In this document: one piece after another, positions 1-8,077 of the stretch
How the letters are laid out: each line of letters opens with the position of its first letter
Numbering within the stretch: the stretch's first letter is position 1
Assembly: GCF_003441615.1 (NCBI RefSeq)
Contig: NZ_CP031842.1
Coordinates: forward strand, 62,001 to 126,000
Reading direction: 5' to 3'
Length of the DNA: 64,000 bases
DNA from: Dechloromonas sp. HYN0024
GTDB lineage: Bacteria > Pseudomonadota > Gammaproteobacteria > Burkholderiales > Rhodocyclaceae
Translations under genes and position numbers: made by a program
Notes under the pieces: model-generated
What the model saw: only the letters and a program-made list of their open reading frames with translations
The model's database searches: none
Told to the model about the DNA's origin: nothing

Positions 1-80
1 ATGACAACCTGCGCCGGGATGATTTGGTGACCGAGGACTTTGCCTGGGCTGGGCGCATGTACGAAGACATGTTCGGCTGA
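1..80 (+). CDS. C-terminal end of an unidentified protein (partial)
   Basis: An open frame enters from the left edge and stops with TGA at 78-80. The last residues read DNLRRDDLVTEDFAWAGRM followed by YEDMFG. About 25 residues are visible and I do not recognise the family. The gene lies on the same strand as selB but is separated from it by more than 300 bases that contain a hairpin and a parS site, so it probably ends its own transcription unit. Confidence 0.55.
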   Translation, partial: DNLRRDDLVTEDFAWAGRMYEDMFG

Positions 81-87
81 TTTTTGA

Positions 88-119
88 GGTTTCGCCGCGC
101 CAACGGGGGCGGCGAAACC
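88..119 (+). terminator. Hairpin after the partial gene, terminator-like
   Basis: GGTTTCGCCGC (88-98) is a perfect 11-bp inverted repeat of GCGGCGAAACC (109-119) with a 10-base loop. It begins eight bases after the stop codon of the partial gene. No T tract follows, so it may be a Rho-assisted or mRNA-stabilising hairpin rather than a classical intrinsic terminator. Between this hairpin and selB (to 392) I see only the adjoining parS core and no convincing gene. Confidence 0.5.
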
Positions 120-120
120 G

Positions 121-134
121 GTTTCACGTGAAAC
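121..134. other. parS centromere-like site (ParB-binding palindrome)
   Basis: GTTTCACGTGAAAC is a perfect 14-bp palindrome. It equals the core of the widely conserved chromosomal parS sequence (TGTTTCACGTGAAACA); only the two outermost bases differ. ParB loads onto such sites to organise and segregate the replication origin region. The site is intergenic, next to a hairpin and upstream of selB. Other CACGTG hexamers noticed in the window (around 10137, 53665 and 55051) lack the flanking GTTT/AAAC arms. The match is direct; the centromere function is inferred. Confidence 0.8.
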
Positions 135-392
135 GAGGGGAGTGGCGATATTGGCCGGAACGGTTGCCGTTAACGTATTTGACGCTAACTGCCAGGCTAC
201 AAAATGGGCGTAATATGAGTTTAATCCGGACTCTTTGAAGATTGGCAGTGCACCGTTTCTTGTTATTTCCACATTTGTGGCGAGGTGTGGTCCAGCCGAA
301 CCGCCACCGTCCGAAGCCGGGAACTAAGCCGCGATGATTGTTTTGTCTGAGACGTCCGGACCGGCCATGCCCGGCCGCCCGAAGCAAGCCCG

Positions 393-2270
393 ATGATCAT
401 CGGTACAGCCGGCCATATCGACCATGGCAAAACGACGCTGGTCAAGGCGCTAACCGGCGTTGACTGCGATCGTCTGAAGGAAGAAAAGACACGCGGTATC
501 ACCGTCGACCTCGGTTATGCCTATACGCCGACCTTGGGTTTCATCGACGTACCAGGCCATGAAAAGCTCATTCACAACATGCTGGCCGGGGCCACCGGCA
601 TCGATTTTGCCCTGCTCGTGATTGCTGTTGACGACGGTCCGATGCCACAGACCCGTGAGCATCTGGAAATTATCGAACTGCTCGGGATCAGGCGAGGCGC
701 CGTGGCGCTGACCAAGATCGACCTGGCCGGCGCCGACCGGGCCAAGCAGGCCGGCGCCGAAATTGCCACCTTGCTGGTCGGCACCGCATTGGCTGCAGCG
801 CCGGTCTTTCCGGTCGCCGCCGTGAGTGGCGAAGGGATCGCTGAGTTGCGTGCCCATCTTGAAGCGGCGGCTGCAGAACAAGGCCAACGCCAGTCCGCCG
901 GTGGCTTTCGTCTCGCCATTGATCGTTGCTTCACGCTTTCCGGTGCAGGCACGGTGGTAACCGGCACGGCCTTTGCCGGCACGGTCAAAGCTGGCGATCA
1001 GTTGTTGCTCTCGCCGCCCAATAAATCTGTCCGGGTGCGCAGCCTGCGCGTTCAGGATGCTCCGGCTGAATCCGGTCAGGCAGGGCAGCGTATCGCCCTG
1101 GCCCTGAACGGGATCGAAAAGGCCGAGGTTGAACGTGGTCAGTGGATTGTCGCGTCGCCCTTGCATGCTCCGGTCCGCCGCGTTGACGCCAGGGTTCGCG
1201 TCCTCGCCGGTCAGCCCGTCCTCAAGCACTGGACCCAGGTACACCTTCACCTCGGGGCGGAAGATGTGCCGGCTCGTATCGCCCTGCTTGGTGCCAACGA
1301 GCTTGCGCCGGGGAGCGAGCAGTGGGCCCAGATTGCCCTTGAGCGCGACATCGGCACGCTGGCCGGCGACCGCTTCATCCTGCGCGATGCCTCGGCCCGT
1401 CACACCATTGGCGGCGGCATCGTCCTCGATATCTTCCCGCCCAGTCGCCGAAAGAGCAGCCCGGAGCGGCTGGCCATGCTGGCTGCACTGGCTGATGACA
1501 ACCCGGCTACGGCACTGCAACTGGCCAGCGACCAGCAAGCGGCCGGCATCGATCTGACGATGTACGCATTGAACCGGAACCTGGACGCGACGACGCTGGC
1601 CGCTTTGTGCCAGCAATTGAATCTCAGGCAGGTCGGGCAAACTGCTTTTTCCCCGTCCCGCTGGCAAGACCTTGAAGCCCGGCTGCTCACGGCACTGGCA
1701 GCAGAACACCAGCGGGCACCCGACCTCACCGGGGTCGAGCGCGACCGCCTACGTCGTCTGACCCTGCCGACGCTTTCCCGCCCGGCATTCGACGCATTGC
1801 TGGCCAAGCCGCTGGCCGATGGCCGTATCACTCAGAGCAATGCCTGGCTGCATCTGCCGGAACACCGGGTCGAGCTGGCGGCTGCTGACCGCGAGTTGTG
1901 GCAAGTGCTGAAGCCGCTGCTTGATAGTGAACCCTATGCGCCGCCGCGTGTGCGCGATGTCGCCAAGGCTGCGGGTATTGGCGAAGATGCCGTCCGTGGG
2001 TTGTTCAAGCGCATGGCCCGTCACGGTGAAGCCTGGCCGGTGGCACACGACCATTACTTTACGGCCGTAGCCGTCGCCGACCTGGCGCGGCGGGTGGCTG
2101 GCCTCAACGAACGAGACAGCTGCGCCCGGGCCGCCACGTTGCGTGACGAAATCGGTGGTGGTCGCAAAGTTGCCATCCACATCCTCGAATTCTTTGACCG
2201 CATCGGCTACACTCGCCGCGTGCGTGATACCCACGTTTTGCGTGGAACCCCCGAGCAGTTTGGGGCATGA
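393..2270 (+). CDS. selB: Selenocysteine-specific elongation factor SelB
   Basis: SelB is the GTPase that brings selenocysteyl-tRNA to UGA codons marked by a SECIS hairpin. The 625-residue length is typical. The N-terminal GTPase domain shows the P-loop GHIDHGKT (7-14), switch motif ITVDLGYAY (36-44), DVPGHE (52-57) and TKID (107-110). EF-Tu-like beta-barrels follow, and the C-terminal third matches the winged-helix region that reads the SECIS. The gene for its tRNA begins five bases after the stop, a natural pairing. No selA, selD or recognisable selenoprotein gene is visible in this window. The ATG at 393 was chosen because the GTPase motif starts six residues later, as in the family. Confidence 0.95.
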   Translation: MIIGTAGHIDHGKTTLVKALTGVDCDRLKEEKTRGITVDLGYAYTPTLGFIDVPGHEKLIHNMLAGATGIDFALLVIAVDDGPMPQTREHLEIIELLGIRRGAVALTKIDLAGADRAKQAGAEIATLLVGTALAAAPVFPVAAVSGEGIAELRAHLEAAAAEQGQRQSAGGFRLAIDRCFTLSGAGTVVTGTAFAGTVKAGDQLLLSPPNKSVRVRSLRVQDAPAESGQAGQRIALALNGIEKAEVERGQWIVASPLHAPVRRVDARVRVLAGQPVLKHWTQVHLHLGAEDVPARIALLGANELAPGSEQWAQIALERDIGTLAGDRFILRDASARHTIGGGIVLDIFPPSRRKSSPERLAMLAALADDNPATALQLASDQQAAGIDLTMYALNRNLDATTLAALCQQLNLRQVGQTAFSPSRWQDLEARLLTALAAEHQRAPDLTGVERDRLRRLTLPTLSRPAFDALLAKPLADGRITQSNAWLHLPEHRVELAAADRELWQVLKPLLDSEPYAPPRVRDVAKAAGIGEDAVRGLFKRMARHGEAWPVAHDHYFTAVAVADLARRVAGLNERDSCARAATLRDEIGGGRKVAIHILEFFDRIGYTRRVRDTHVLRGTPEQFGA

Positions 2271-2275
2271 ACAAC

Positions 2276-2371
2276 GGAAGAGATCGTTCCCCGGTGGGGC
2301 GGCCGGTCTTCAAAACCGGCAGGACCTGTCAAACAGGTTTGGGTAGGTTCGACTCCTGCTCTCTTCCGCCA
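2276..2371 (+). tRNA. selC: tRNA-Sec (anticodon UCA)
   Basis: An 8-bp acceptor stem (GGAAGAGA at 2276-2283 with TCTCTTCC at 2360-2367) is followed by G and an encoded CCA. The anticodon stem-loop CCGGT-CTTCAAA-ACCGG places TCA at 2310-2312. A long extra arm (GGACCTGTCAAACAGGTTT region) and GGTTCGACTCC T-arm complete the tRNA-Sec shape. The 8-bp acceptor, 96-base length and UCA anticodon together are diagnostic. It follows selB by five bases and may be co-transcribed with it. Confidence 0.95.
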
Positions 2372-2467
2372 GCTACCGTTCGCGTTGTATCCATGACTTT
2401 GTCGACATCGGCTCGACTACGCGTCCTGCATACAATGCAAATCTATCCCACTCAATAGACTTTCCTG

Positions 2468-2902
2468 ATGGCCCATACCCCATTCTCCGGCACTATCCCC
2501 GACGATCGCCTCTACTGTCCGCGCTACGATATGTGGGTGCAGGAAACGGCGGCGGGCGAGGTGCTGCTCGGGGCGACCAGTTTCGGCATTTTCCTGGCCG
2601 GCGAGATCATAGCCTTCACCGCCAAGCCGAAAGGGGCGACGGTAGAGATTGGCCGGGGGATGGGCACGGTGGAGTGTCGCAAGACGGTGCTTGCTGTGCA
2701 TGCGCCGATTTCCTTTGTTCTGCTTGAAGGCAACGATGCGGCAGAAGAGCGCCCGAAGCTGGTCAATGCGGAACCCTATGCGGCCGGCTGGATGGCGCGG
2801 GCGAGGCCGACGGCATGGGCCGACGAGAAGTTGGGTCTGGTCGATGCTGCGGCTTATCGACGGCACATTCTGACAATCGAACCGGAGGCTACCTTTGGCT
2901 GA
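2468..2902 (+). CDS. GcvH-like lipoyl-domain protein
   Basis: This 144-residue protein aligns with glycine cleavage H protein. The stretch GTVECRKTVLAVHAP matches the lipoyl-attachment hairpin, with Lys72 at the modified position, and LVNAEPYAAGWM and DAAAYRRH match the C-terminal part of the H-protein fold. There is no gcvT or gcvP nearby. Instead the gene overlaps a DsrE-fold gene by 8 bp, with a rhodanese gene a kilobase away. Lipoate-binding H-like proteins paired with sulfur-carrier proteins are known from sulfane-sulfur metabolism (LbpA of sHdr systems), so a sulfur-relay role is possible. That is inference; a stand-alone H-protein paralogue is the conservative call. Confidence 0.75.
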   Translation: MAHTPFSGTIPDDRLYCPRYDMWVQETAAGEVLLGATSFGIFLAGEIIAFTAKPKGATVEIGRGMGTVECRKTVLAVHAPISFVLLEGNDAAEERPKLVNAEPYAAGWMARARPTAWADEKLGLVDAAAYRRHILTIEPEATFG

Positions 2903-3269
2903 CAAACTGGCTTTGTTGATCTGGGCCGCAACGCCCGATCGTCCCGAACTGGTCGTTACCCCTCTGGTCCACGCGCTGGCCGGGCGGGCGCTTGATGCCG
3001 AGGTCGAAATCCATTTCGCCGGCCCGGCCGTACGCTGGCTGGTCGAAGGATTTGCCGATCAGCGATATGCCAGCGCGGAGAAAGACAAATCGGTCGGATA
3101 CTTTCTGCGCGAAGCTCAGCAGGAGGGTGTGACGCTCTACGCCTGCGGCATGGCAGCGGCGCAGTGGGTCGACGCAGGGGAAGATCTGTTAGCGGGTAGC
3201 CGTCATGCCGGGGCGACGGCTTTTGTCGTCCGCGCCCTCGATCCCGAGTGGCGAACGCTGACTTACTGA
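2895..3269 (+). CDS. DsrE-fold small protein
   Basis: This 124-residue protein has the DsrE/DsrF-like Rossmann pattern: an initial strand LALLIWAATPD, an amphipathic middle, and the segment VTLYACGMAAAQ containing Cys84 at the place where DsrE-family proteins carry a sulfur-binding cysteine. Its start lies inside the end of the upstream GcvH-like gene (8-bp overlap), which implies translational coupling and a shared function. Members of this fold carry persulfide sulfur or act in tRNA thiolation. Which of these applies cannot be read from the sequence. Confidence 0.65.
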   Translation: MADKLALLIWAATPDRPELVVTPLVHALAGRALDAEVEIHFAGPAVRWLVEGFADQRYASAEKDKSVGYFLREAQQEGVTLYACGMAAAQWVDAGEDLLAGSRHAGATAFVVRALDPEWRTLTY

Positions 3270-3276
3270 GCCGGGC

Positions 3277-3768
3277 TTACCCCTTCGGCTGAACGCGTTT
3301 TGATGTTTTCTTGACGCCGCCATTCTCGGTGTCGAAGTGCACCATGAAGTAGGTTTCCTCCATCGGTGGCATGCCTTCGATACGCCACTCCCAGATTTCT
3401 TCGCGCAGGTTGTTGAAGACCTGTTTCGTCCCCGGCGCGCCGAACAGGCGGCGGATGTCGTCCTTGCTCATGCCGGGGCGAACCTTGCCATAGTTGGCAT
3501 CGTTTAGGACCTGTTCGATCTTGCTGATGACCTGATTGCTGCTGAAGGTGATCATGTAGCAATTGCTGCCATTCGGTTGCCGGGCGTACTCCCAGGTCGC
3601 CGTGCCGTCGTCGTTCCAGTGCACGAAGCCGGGCTCTCCCATGCGGGCCCGTACTTCCGCCTGCGTCGTGATGCCCGGCTTCATTTCCTGCATGTTGACG
3701 TAGTCGCAGGCCGGCAATACGGCGATGATGGCCGAGGCGGCGGCACTGATCCAGGCGGGAACTTTCAT
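3277..3768 (-). CDS. BamE/SmpA-family outer-membrane lipoprotein
   Basis: The 163-residue protein begins with a signal peptide ending in the lipobox VLPAC (Cys21), so it is predicted to be a lipoprotein. The mature part contains two copies of the SmpA/OmlA (BamE) motif: 'MKPGITTQAEVRARMGEPG' and 'VRPGMSKDDIRRLFGAPG'. BamE supports the outer-membrane beta-barrel assembly machine, but proteins with duplicated BamE folds are also common, so a paralogue is possible. It faces the DsrE-like gene tail to tail with 7 bases between the stops. The ATG is preceded by GGAGTCC. Confidence 0.7.
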   Translation of the reverse strand: MKVPAWISAAASAIIAVLPACDYVNMQEMKPGITTQAEVRARMGEPGFVHWNDDGTATWEYARQPNGSNCYMITFSSNQVISKIEQVLNDANYGKVRPGMSKDDIRRLFGAPGTKQVFNNLREEIWEWRIEGMPPMEETYFMVHFDTENGGVKKTSKRVQPKG

Positions 3769-3852
3769 GCGGACTCCAAATATGACGTTTTGAGCAAGTT
3801 TACGCTTTACTCAGCTTGCTTCCATAATATCGGACTCCTCTAATTTTCGGAT

Positions 3853-4251
3853 ATGCCAATGCTGCATCTTGATCCCCTGGCCGCCCATGCACTGCTACAG
3901 GAAAAACCTGAGGCGATGCTTATCGATTGTCGGACGGAAATCGAGCACATGTATGTCGGCCATCCGGTTGGTGCCGAGCACGTCGCCTGGCAGGAGGCAC
4001 CCGACTGGGAGATCGATCCGGAGTTTGCCGACAAGGTTAAATGGCTGGTGCGCAATGACCTGAGCCGGCCGGTGCTACTTATTTGCCGCAGCGGTCATCG
4101 TTCCATCCTGGCTGGCGAAGCGCTGGAAGCGGCCGGTTTCACCCAGGTGATCAATGTTCTCGAAGGCTTCGAAGGGCCGCTTGATGACGACTATCATCGC
4201 GGCACTCTGGGGGGGTGGCGCTGCCGCGGGCTACCGTGGTATCAGTCGTAG
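3853..4251 (+). CDS. Rhodanese-domain protein
   Basis: A single rhodanese domain of 132 residues. The active-site loop is LLICRSGHRS with the catalytic Cys78. The N-terminal DCRTEIEHMYVGHPVGAEHVAW matches the conserved substrate-domain motif of single-domain sulfurtransferases. No signal peptide is evident, so it is probably cytoplasmic. It could transfer sulfane sulfur to thiols or cyanide. Its 3' end overlaps the convergent exporter gene by 21 bp. Confidence 0.85.
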   Translation: MPMLHLDPLAAHALLQEKPEAMLIDCRTEIEHMYVGHPVGAEHVAWQEAPDWEIDPEFADKVKWLVRNDLSRPVLLICRSGHRSILAGEALEAAGFTQVINVLEGFEGPLDDDYHRGTLGGWRCRGLPWYQS

Positions 4252-5436
4252 GCGCTGATGAAGCAGTGCGGCCAGAGCGCCGGTCAGCAACAAGCCAGCC
4301 ATGCCGAGCGACATGTTCAGTGTGGAGCCCCACAGCGCCGGGGCAATCAGCGCGGCGACCAAGCTGTTGAAGCCGGACTGGAAAAAGGTCTGACAGGATG
4401 CGGCAAGTCCGCGTTGAGCCGGGAAGGGATCAAGGGCAAATAGGGTCAGATTGGGCATGGCCAGCGACATGCCTGTCGTATAAATGAAAAGCGGCATGAC
4501 GCTCCAGGGCAATCCCGGTGGCAGGGCCAGATTGACAGCCAGATTAATTGTTGCCGCACCGCCCATGATCAGGTAGCCAAGGACGATGGTCCGGCTTGGC
4601 GACACTTTCCCGGCCAGCCGGCCCGATAGCCACGAGCCAGCGATCAGCCCGCCCATGGCCGGGCCGAAGAGCCAGAGAAAGCCGGTTTCCGGGACGCCGA
4701 GATGGGTCATCAGAAACACCGGCGCCGACAGGACATAGATGAAAAAACCGGAGAAATTAAGCGACAGCGCCGCGCAGGCGAGGAGGAAGGGCGGCGACGA
4801 CAGGACTTTCCAGTAAGTTCGGCCAAGATAGCCCGGGCGCAGCGATTGCCGCTTTTCCGGTGGCAGGGTTTCCGGCAGCAGTTTCCAGCAGGCCAGCCAC
4901 AGCGCGGCGGTGGCCACCACGAGGAAGGCAAAGACCGAGCGCCAGCCAAAGAAGGTCTGCAGCCAGCCGCCAATGACCGGGGCGATGGCCGGAGCCAGTG
5001 CGAACATCATGGTGATCTGCGACATCAGGCGCTGGGCTGGCGGCCCGTCGAACAGGTCGCGGACGATGGCGCGGCTGATGACGATGCCGGCCCCCGCCGT
5101 CATGCCCTGCATGGCCCGCCAGAACCACAGGTGCTCGATGCGCGTGGCCAGGGTGCAGCCGGCGGAGGCGACAGCAAACAGCCCGATGGCGACAAGGATC
5201 ACCTTGCGCCGGCCGAAACGGTCGGCAATGGCGCCATGCCACAGGGTCATCAGGGCGAAGGAGAGCAGGTAGATGGATAGCGTCTGCTGAACTTCGAGCG
5301 GTGTGGCGTTGAGCTTTTCAGCGATTTCGTGAAACGACGGCAAATACGTGTCGATGGAAAACGGACCGAGGGCCGACAGCGAGGCCAGCAGAATGGCAAT
5401 GCCGCGTGTCTCGCGCCGGGTCTGGTGTTCACCCAC
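4231..5436 (-). CDS. Bcr/CflA-type drug-resistance MFS exporter
   Basis: A 401-residue, 12-helix major facilitator protein. The start ALGPFSIDTYLPSF and the loop WHGAIADRFGRRKVIL are typical of the Bcr/CflA (DHA1) exporters. I set the start at GTG 5436: the open frame extends further upstream only through the antisense-like, proline-rich overlap with comM. This GTG sits in the last codons of comM (8-bp overlap), so translation is probably coupled. The substrate is unknown; drugs, sulfonamides or dipeptides are exported by relatives. Confidence 0.85.
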   Translation of the reverse strand: MGEHQTRRETRGIAILLASLSALGPFSIDTYLPSFHEIAEKLNATPLEVQQTLSIYLLSFALMTLWHGAIADRFGRRKVILVAIGLFAVASAGCTLATRIEHLWFWRAMQGMTAGAGIVISRAIVRDLFDGPPAQRLMSQITMMFALAPAIAPVIGGWLQTFFGWRSVFAFLVVATAALWLACWKLLPETLPPEKRQSLRPGYLGRTYWKVLSSPPFLLACAALSLNFSGFFIYVLSAPVFLMTHLGVPETGFLWLFGPAMGGLIAGSWLSGRLAGKVSPSRTIVLGYLIMGGAATINLAVNLALPPGLPWSVMPLFIYTTGMSLAMPNLTLFALDPFPAQRGLAASCQTFFQSGFNSLVAALIAPALWGSTLNMSLGMAGLLLTGALAALLHQRLRLIPR

Positions 5437-6379
5437 GGGCGAAACGCCGATACTGGATGGCTTCGGCAATATGAGCAGCGCGGATATCGTCGCTGGCGGC
5501 CAGGTCGGCGATGGTCCGGGCAACTTTGAGGATGCGGTGCCAGGCGCGGGCCGACAGGTCGAGCTGGGCGGTGGCCTGTTGCAGCAGCTTGTTGCCCGTT
5601 GCGTCGGGTTGGCAGGTGGCGTCAACTTCCTTGGTGCTCAAGCGGGCGTTTGGTTTCTGCTGTCGTGCCTGCTGCCGGTTCTGCGCCTGTTCGACGCGGC
5701 CACGAACACTGGCCGAGGATTCACCATCCGCCTTGCCGGCGAGACTTTCGACGAGCAGGGCGGGAACCTCGATGATCAGGTCGATGCGGTCAAGAAACGG
5801 GCCGGAAAGCTTGCCGCGATAACGGGCAACCTGATCCACCGTGCATCGGCATTTGCCGTTCGGTGCGCCATGGTAGCCACAGGGACAGGGATTCATAGCC
5901 GCAATGAGCTGAAACTCGGCGGGAAATTCCGCTTGTCGGGCCGCCCGGGCGATATGGACGACACCTGACTCAAGCGGCTCACGCAGGGTTTCCAGCACTT
6001 TGCGGTCGAATTCCGACAATTCGTCGAGGAACAAAATGCCCTGATGGGCCAGACTGATTTCGCCGGGGCGCGGCGGGTTGCCACCGCCGACCAGGGCGAC
6101 GGCCGAGGCGGTATGGTGCGGCTGGCGGTAAGGTCTAACGCCAAAAGCTTCCGGGCGGAACTGGCCGACCAGGGACAGCACGGCAGCTGAGGCCTTGGCG
6201 GCTTCGCCGTGCAGGGTTGGCATGAGGCCGGGCAAGCGGGCGGCCAGCATGGATTTGCCTGAACCGGGGGGACCGACCATCAAAAAGCTGGGCAGGCCGC
6301 TCGCCAGATGGGCCTCGACCGTCACCGGCGGGGCGTTGAGGCCATCCAGTCCACGACTGTGAGCGATGGCCAGCGCCAT
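5429..6379 (-). CDS. comM: ComM-family Mg-chelatase-like AAA+ ATPase, internally deleted
   Basis: ComM is the hexameric helicase that promotes branch migration during natural transformation and is usually about 500 residues. Here the first 31 residues match the family's N-terminus (MALAIAHSRGLDG...HLASGLPSF) and then jump straight to LMVGPPGSGKS, the Walker A region (36-43). About 190 residues, the Lon-protease-like domain, are missing in frame. The rest is intact: Walker B ILFLDEL (115-121), AMNPCPCGYHG (161-171) with the cysteine cluster, and the C-terminal lid. It lies 12 bases after ubiK and overlaps the exporter gene. Whether the short form works is unknown; assembly collapse is an alternative. 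Confidence 0.85.
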   Translation of the reverse strand: MALAIAHSRGLDGLNAPPVTVEAHLASGLPSFLMVGPPGSGKSMLAARLPGLMPTLHGEAAKASAAVLSLVGQFRPEAFGVRPYRQPHHTASAVALVGGGNPPRPGEISLAHQGILFLDELSEFDRKVLETLREPLESGVVHIARAARQAEFPAEFQLIAAMNPCPCGYHGAPNGKCRCTVDQVARYRGKLSGPFLDRIDLIIEVPALLVESLAGKADGESSASVRGRVEQAQNRQQARQQKPNARLSTKEVDATCQPDATGNKLLQQATAQLDLSARAWHRILKVARTIADLAASDDIRAAHIAEAIQYRRFARG

Positions 6380-6391
6380 GAAGTGCTCGGC

Positions 6392-6634
6392 TTACTGACC
6401 CGAGCGGGACTTTTCCAGAGCGTCGACGCGGGCTTCGAGGGCCTTGAGCTTTTCGCGGGTGCGGGCCAGCACTTCAGCCTGGACGTCGAATTCCTCGCGG
6501 GTGACCAGATCGAGCTTCGAGAAAAAGCCGCTCATGACCATTTTTGCGTTTTTTTCGATGTCTTTGGCCGGCGAATTGGCCAGCAGGGCGCTGATCTTGG
6601 CGCCGAATTCTTCAAGTGTCTTGGGGTCGAGCAT
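6392..6634 (-). CDS. ubiK: Ubiquinone biosynthesis accessory factor UbiK
   Basis: An 80-residue protein of the BMFP/YqiC family. The N-terminal helix (LDPKTLEEFGAKISALL) is amphipathic, and the C-terminal part (REEFDVQAEVLARTREKLKALEARVDALE) is a trimeric coiled coil. UbiK binds UbiJ and lipids and is needed for efficient aerobic ubiquinone synthesis. A good ribosome binding site (GGAGG) lies five bases before the ATG. It is the first gene of a run with comM and the exporter. Confidence 0.9.
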   Translation of the reverse strand: MLDPKTLEEFGAKISALLANSPAKDIEKNAKMVMSGFFSKLDLVTREEFDVQAEVLARTREKLKALEARVDALEKSRSGQ

Positions 6635-6723
6635 GATGTCCTCCGTTGATTTTCAAGTTTAACACAACGGGATTTTTCCGCTTTTGGCCATCCGCTTACC
6701 TGTGGTGCGTAACGCTCTGTAAC

Positions 6724-6753
6724 CGCACCGCTTTGGTGCGACAAAATGGTGCG
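6724..6753 (+). promoter_or_regulatory. Tandem NtrC-binding sites
   Basis: CGCACC-N5-GGTGCG (6724-6740) is a perfect dyad that matches the NtrC consensus TGCACC-N5-GGTGCA except for the outer bases. A second, weaker copy TGCGAC-AAAAT-GGTGCG (6737-6753) overlaps it. A further GGTGCG half-site lies at 6704-6709. The centres are about 85-100 bp upstream of the transcription start expected from the sigma-54 promoter, the usual place for an NtrC enhancer. Confidence 0.75.
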
Positions 6754-6803
6754 TGGATTAGGGGTGTACCGGCAATCCTTTGATTTTTATCAAAAAAATG
6801 ACC

Positions 6804-6819
6804 TGGCACGGCTTCTGCT
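6804..6819 (+). promoter_or_regulatory. Sigma-54 promoter
   Basis: TGGCACGGCTTCTGCT has the invariant GG (6805-6806) and GC (6817-6818) elements exactly ten bases apart, with the favoured TGGCAC at -24. The predicted start is near 6830, leaving a leader of about 45 bases that ends with the ribosome binding site GTAGGAGAG before the porin ATG. With the upstream NtrC sites this predicts induction of porin-glnK-amtB under nitrogen limitation. Confidence 0.85.
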
Positions 6820-6875
6820 ATTGCTGTACTGCACAAATATCTTTTTCACTTTAATCAATCTGTAGGAGAGATCAC

Positions 6876-7640
6876 ATGAAGAAATCACTTATCGCCCTGG
6901 CCCTGGTTAGCGCCTTTGCCGTTCCGGCTTTTGCTGAAGAAGCTGCTCCGGCGGCTGAAGCTCCGGCCCTGACCGGCAACGTCGGCCTGTTCTCCAGCTA
7001 CCGTTTCCGCGGTATCGACCAGACCATGGGCAAGCCGGCCCTGCAAGGCGGCTTCGACTACGCCCACTCGAGCGGTCTGTATGTCGGTAACTGGAACTCC
7101 AATGTCAGCTCCTACGCTGGCTATCCGGGTGGCAACCTGGAAATGGACTTCTACGGCGGCTACAAGATGGCCTTCGGTGACTTCGGCCTGGATGTCGGCG
7201 GCCTGTACTACTACTACCCGGGTACCGATGGTGCTGCTGGCGGTTTCAAGAGCGGTGTTGTTCATAACGGTGAAGTTTACGTTGGCACGAGCTGGAAGTT
7301 CCTGACCCTGAAGGCTTCCTACGCTGTCACGGACTATTTCAACGCTGCCAACACCAAGGGCACCTACTACATCGATCTGGGTGCTGCCTATGATCTGGGT
7401 GACGGCTGGGGCGTGAACGGCCATGTCGGCTACCTCGATCTGGCTCACAGCACCACTGGTGACTACGCCGACTGGAAGCTGGGCGTAACGAAGGATGTCG
7501 GTGGCTATGTTTTCGGCCTGTCCTACATCGGCACCGATGCCGACAAGACTGCCTATAACTGGGTCAACGTTGCCAAGGGTAGCCAGAACTTCTACGCCGG
7601 CAAGAACACCGCCGTCCTCTCTGTCTCCAAGACTTTCTAA
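6876..7640 (+). CDS. TorF-family putative outer-membrane porin
   Basis: A 254-residue protein with a 20-residue signal peptide ending AVPAFA. The mature part consists of alternating strands and begins with the family signature TGNVGLFSSYRFRGIDQTMGKPALQGG. The C-terminus VSKTF ends in phenylalanine, as expected for a beta-barrel. The family (Gcw_chp/TorF) has no proven substrate. Its place ahead of glnK-amtB under a nitrogen-controlled promoter suggests a role in uptake of nitrogen compounds across the outer membrane. The ATG follows AGGAGAG by seven bases. Confidence 0.85.
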   Translation: MKKSLIALALVSAFAVPAFAEEAAPAAEAPALTGNVGLFSSYRFRGIDQTMGKPALQGGFDYAHSSGLYVGNWNSNVSSYAGYPGGNLEMDFYGGYKMAFGDFGLDVGGLYYYYPGTDGAAGGFKSGVVHNGEVYVGTSWKFLTLKASYAVTDYFNAANTKGTYYIDLGAAYDLGDGWGVNGHVGYLDLAHSTTGDYADWKLGVTKDVGGYVFGLSYIGTDADKTAYNWVNVAKGSQNFYAGKNTAVLSVSKTF

Positions 7641-7650
7641 TCAAGCTTAA

Positions 7651-8064
<414 letters not shown>

Positions 8065-8077
8065 GGAGCCCAAAATC

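Noticed and set aside
163..180. Partial similarity to the LiuR palindrome (GTTGCCGTTAACGT)
   Set aside because: Only one arm matches, no liu-type gene follows, and the match is near chance.
450..1709. Antisense open frame of about 419 codons opposite selB
   Set aside because: Composition is that of a shadow frame and selB motifs are unambiguous.
5437..5625. N-terminal extension of the Bcr/CflA exporter frame
   Set aside because: The text is Pro/Ser-rich, lies within comM, and a GTG at 5436 gives the family N-terminus.
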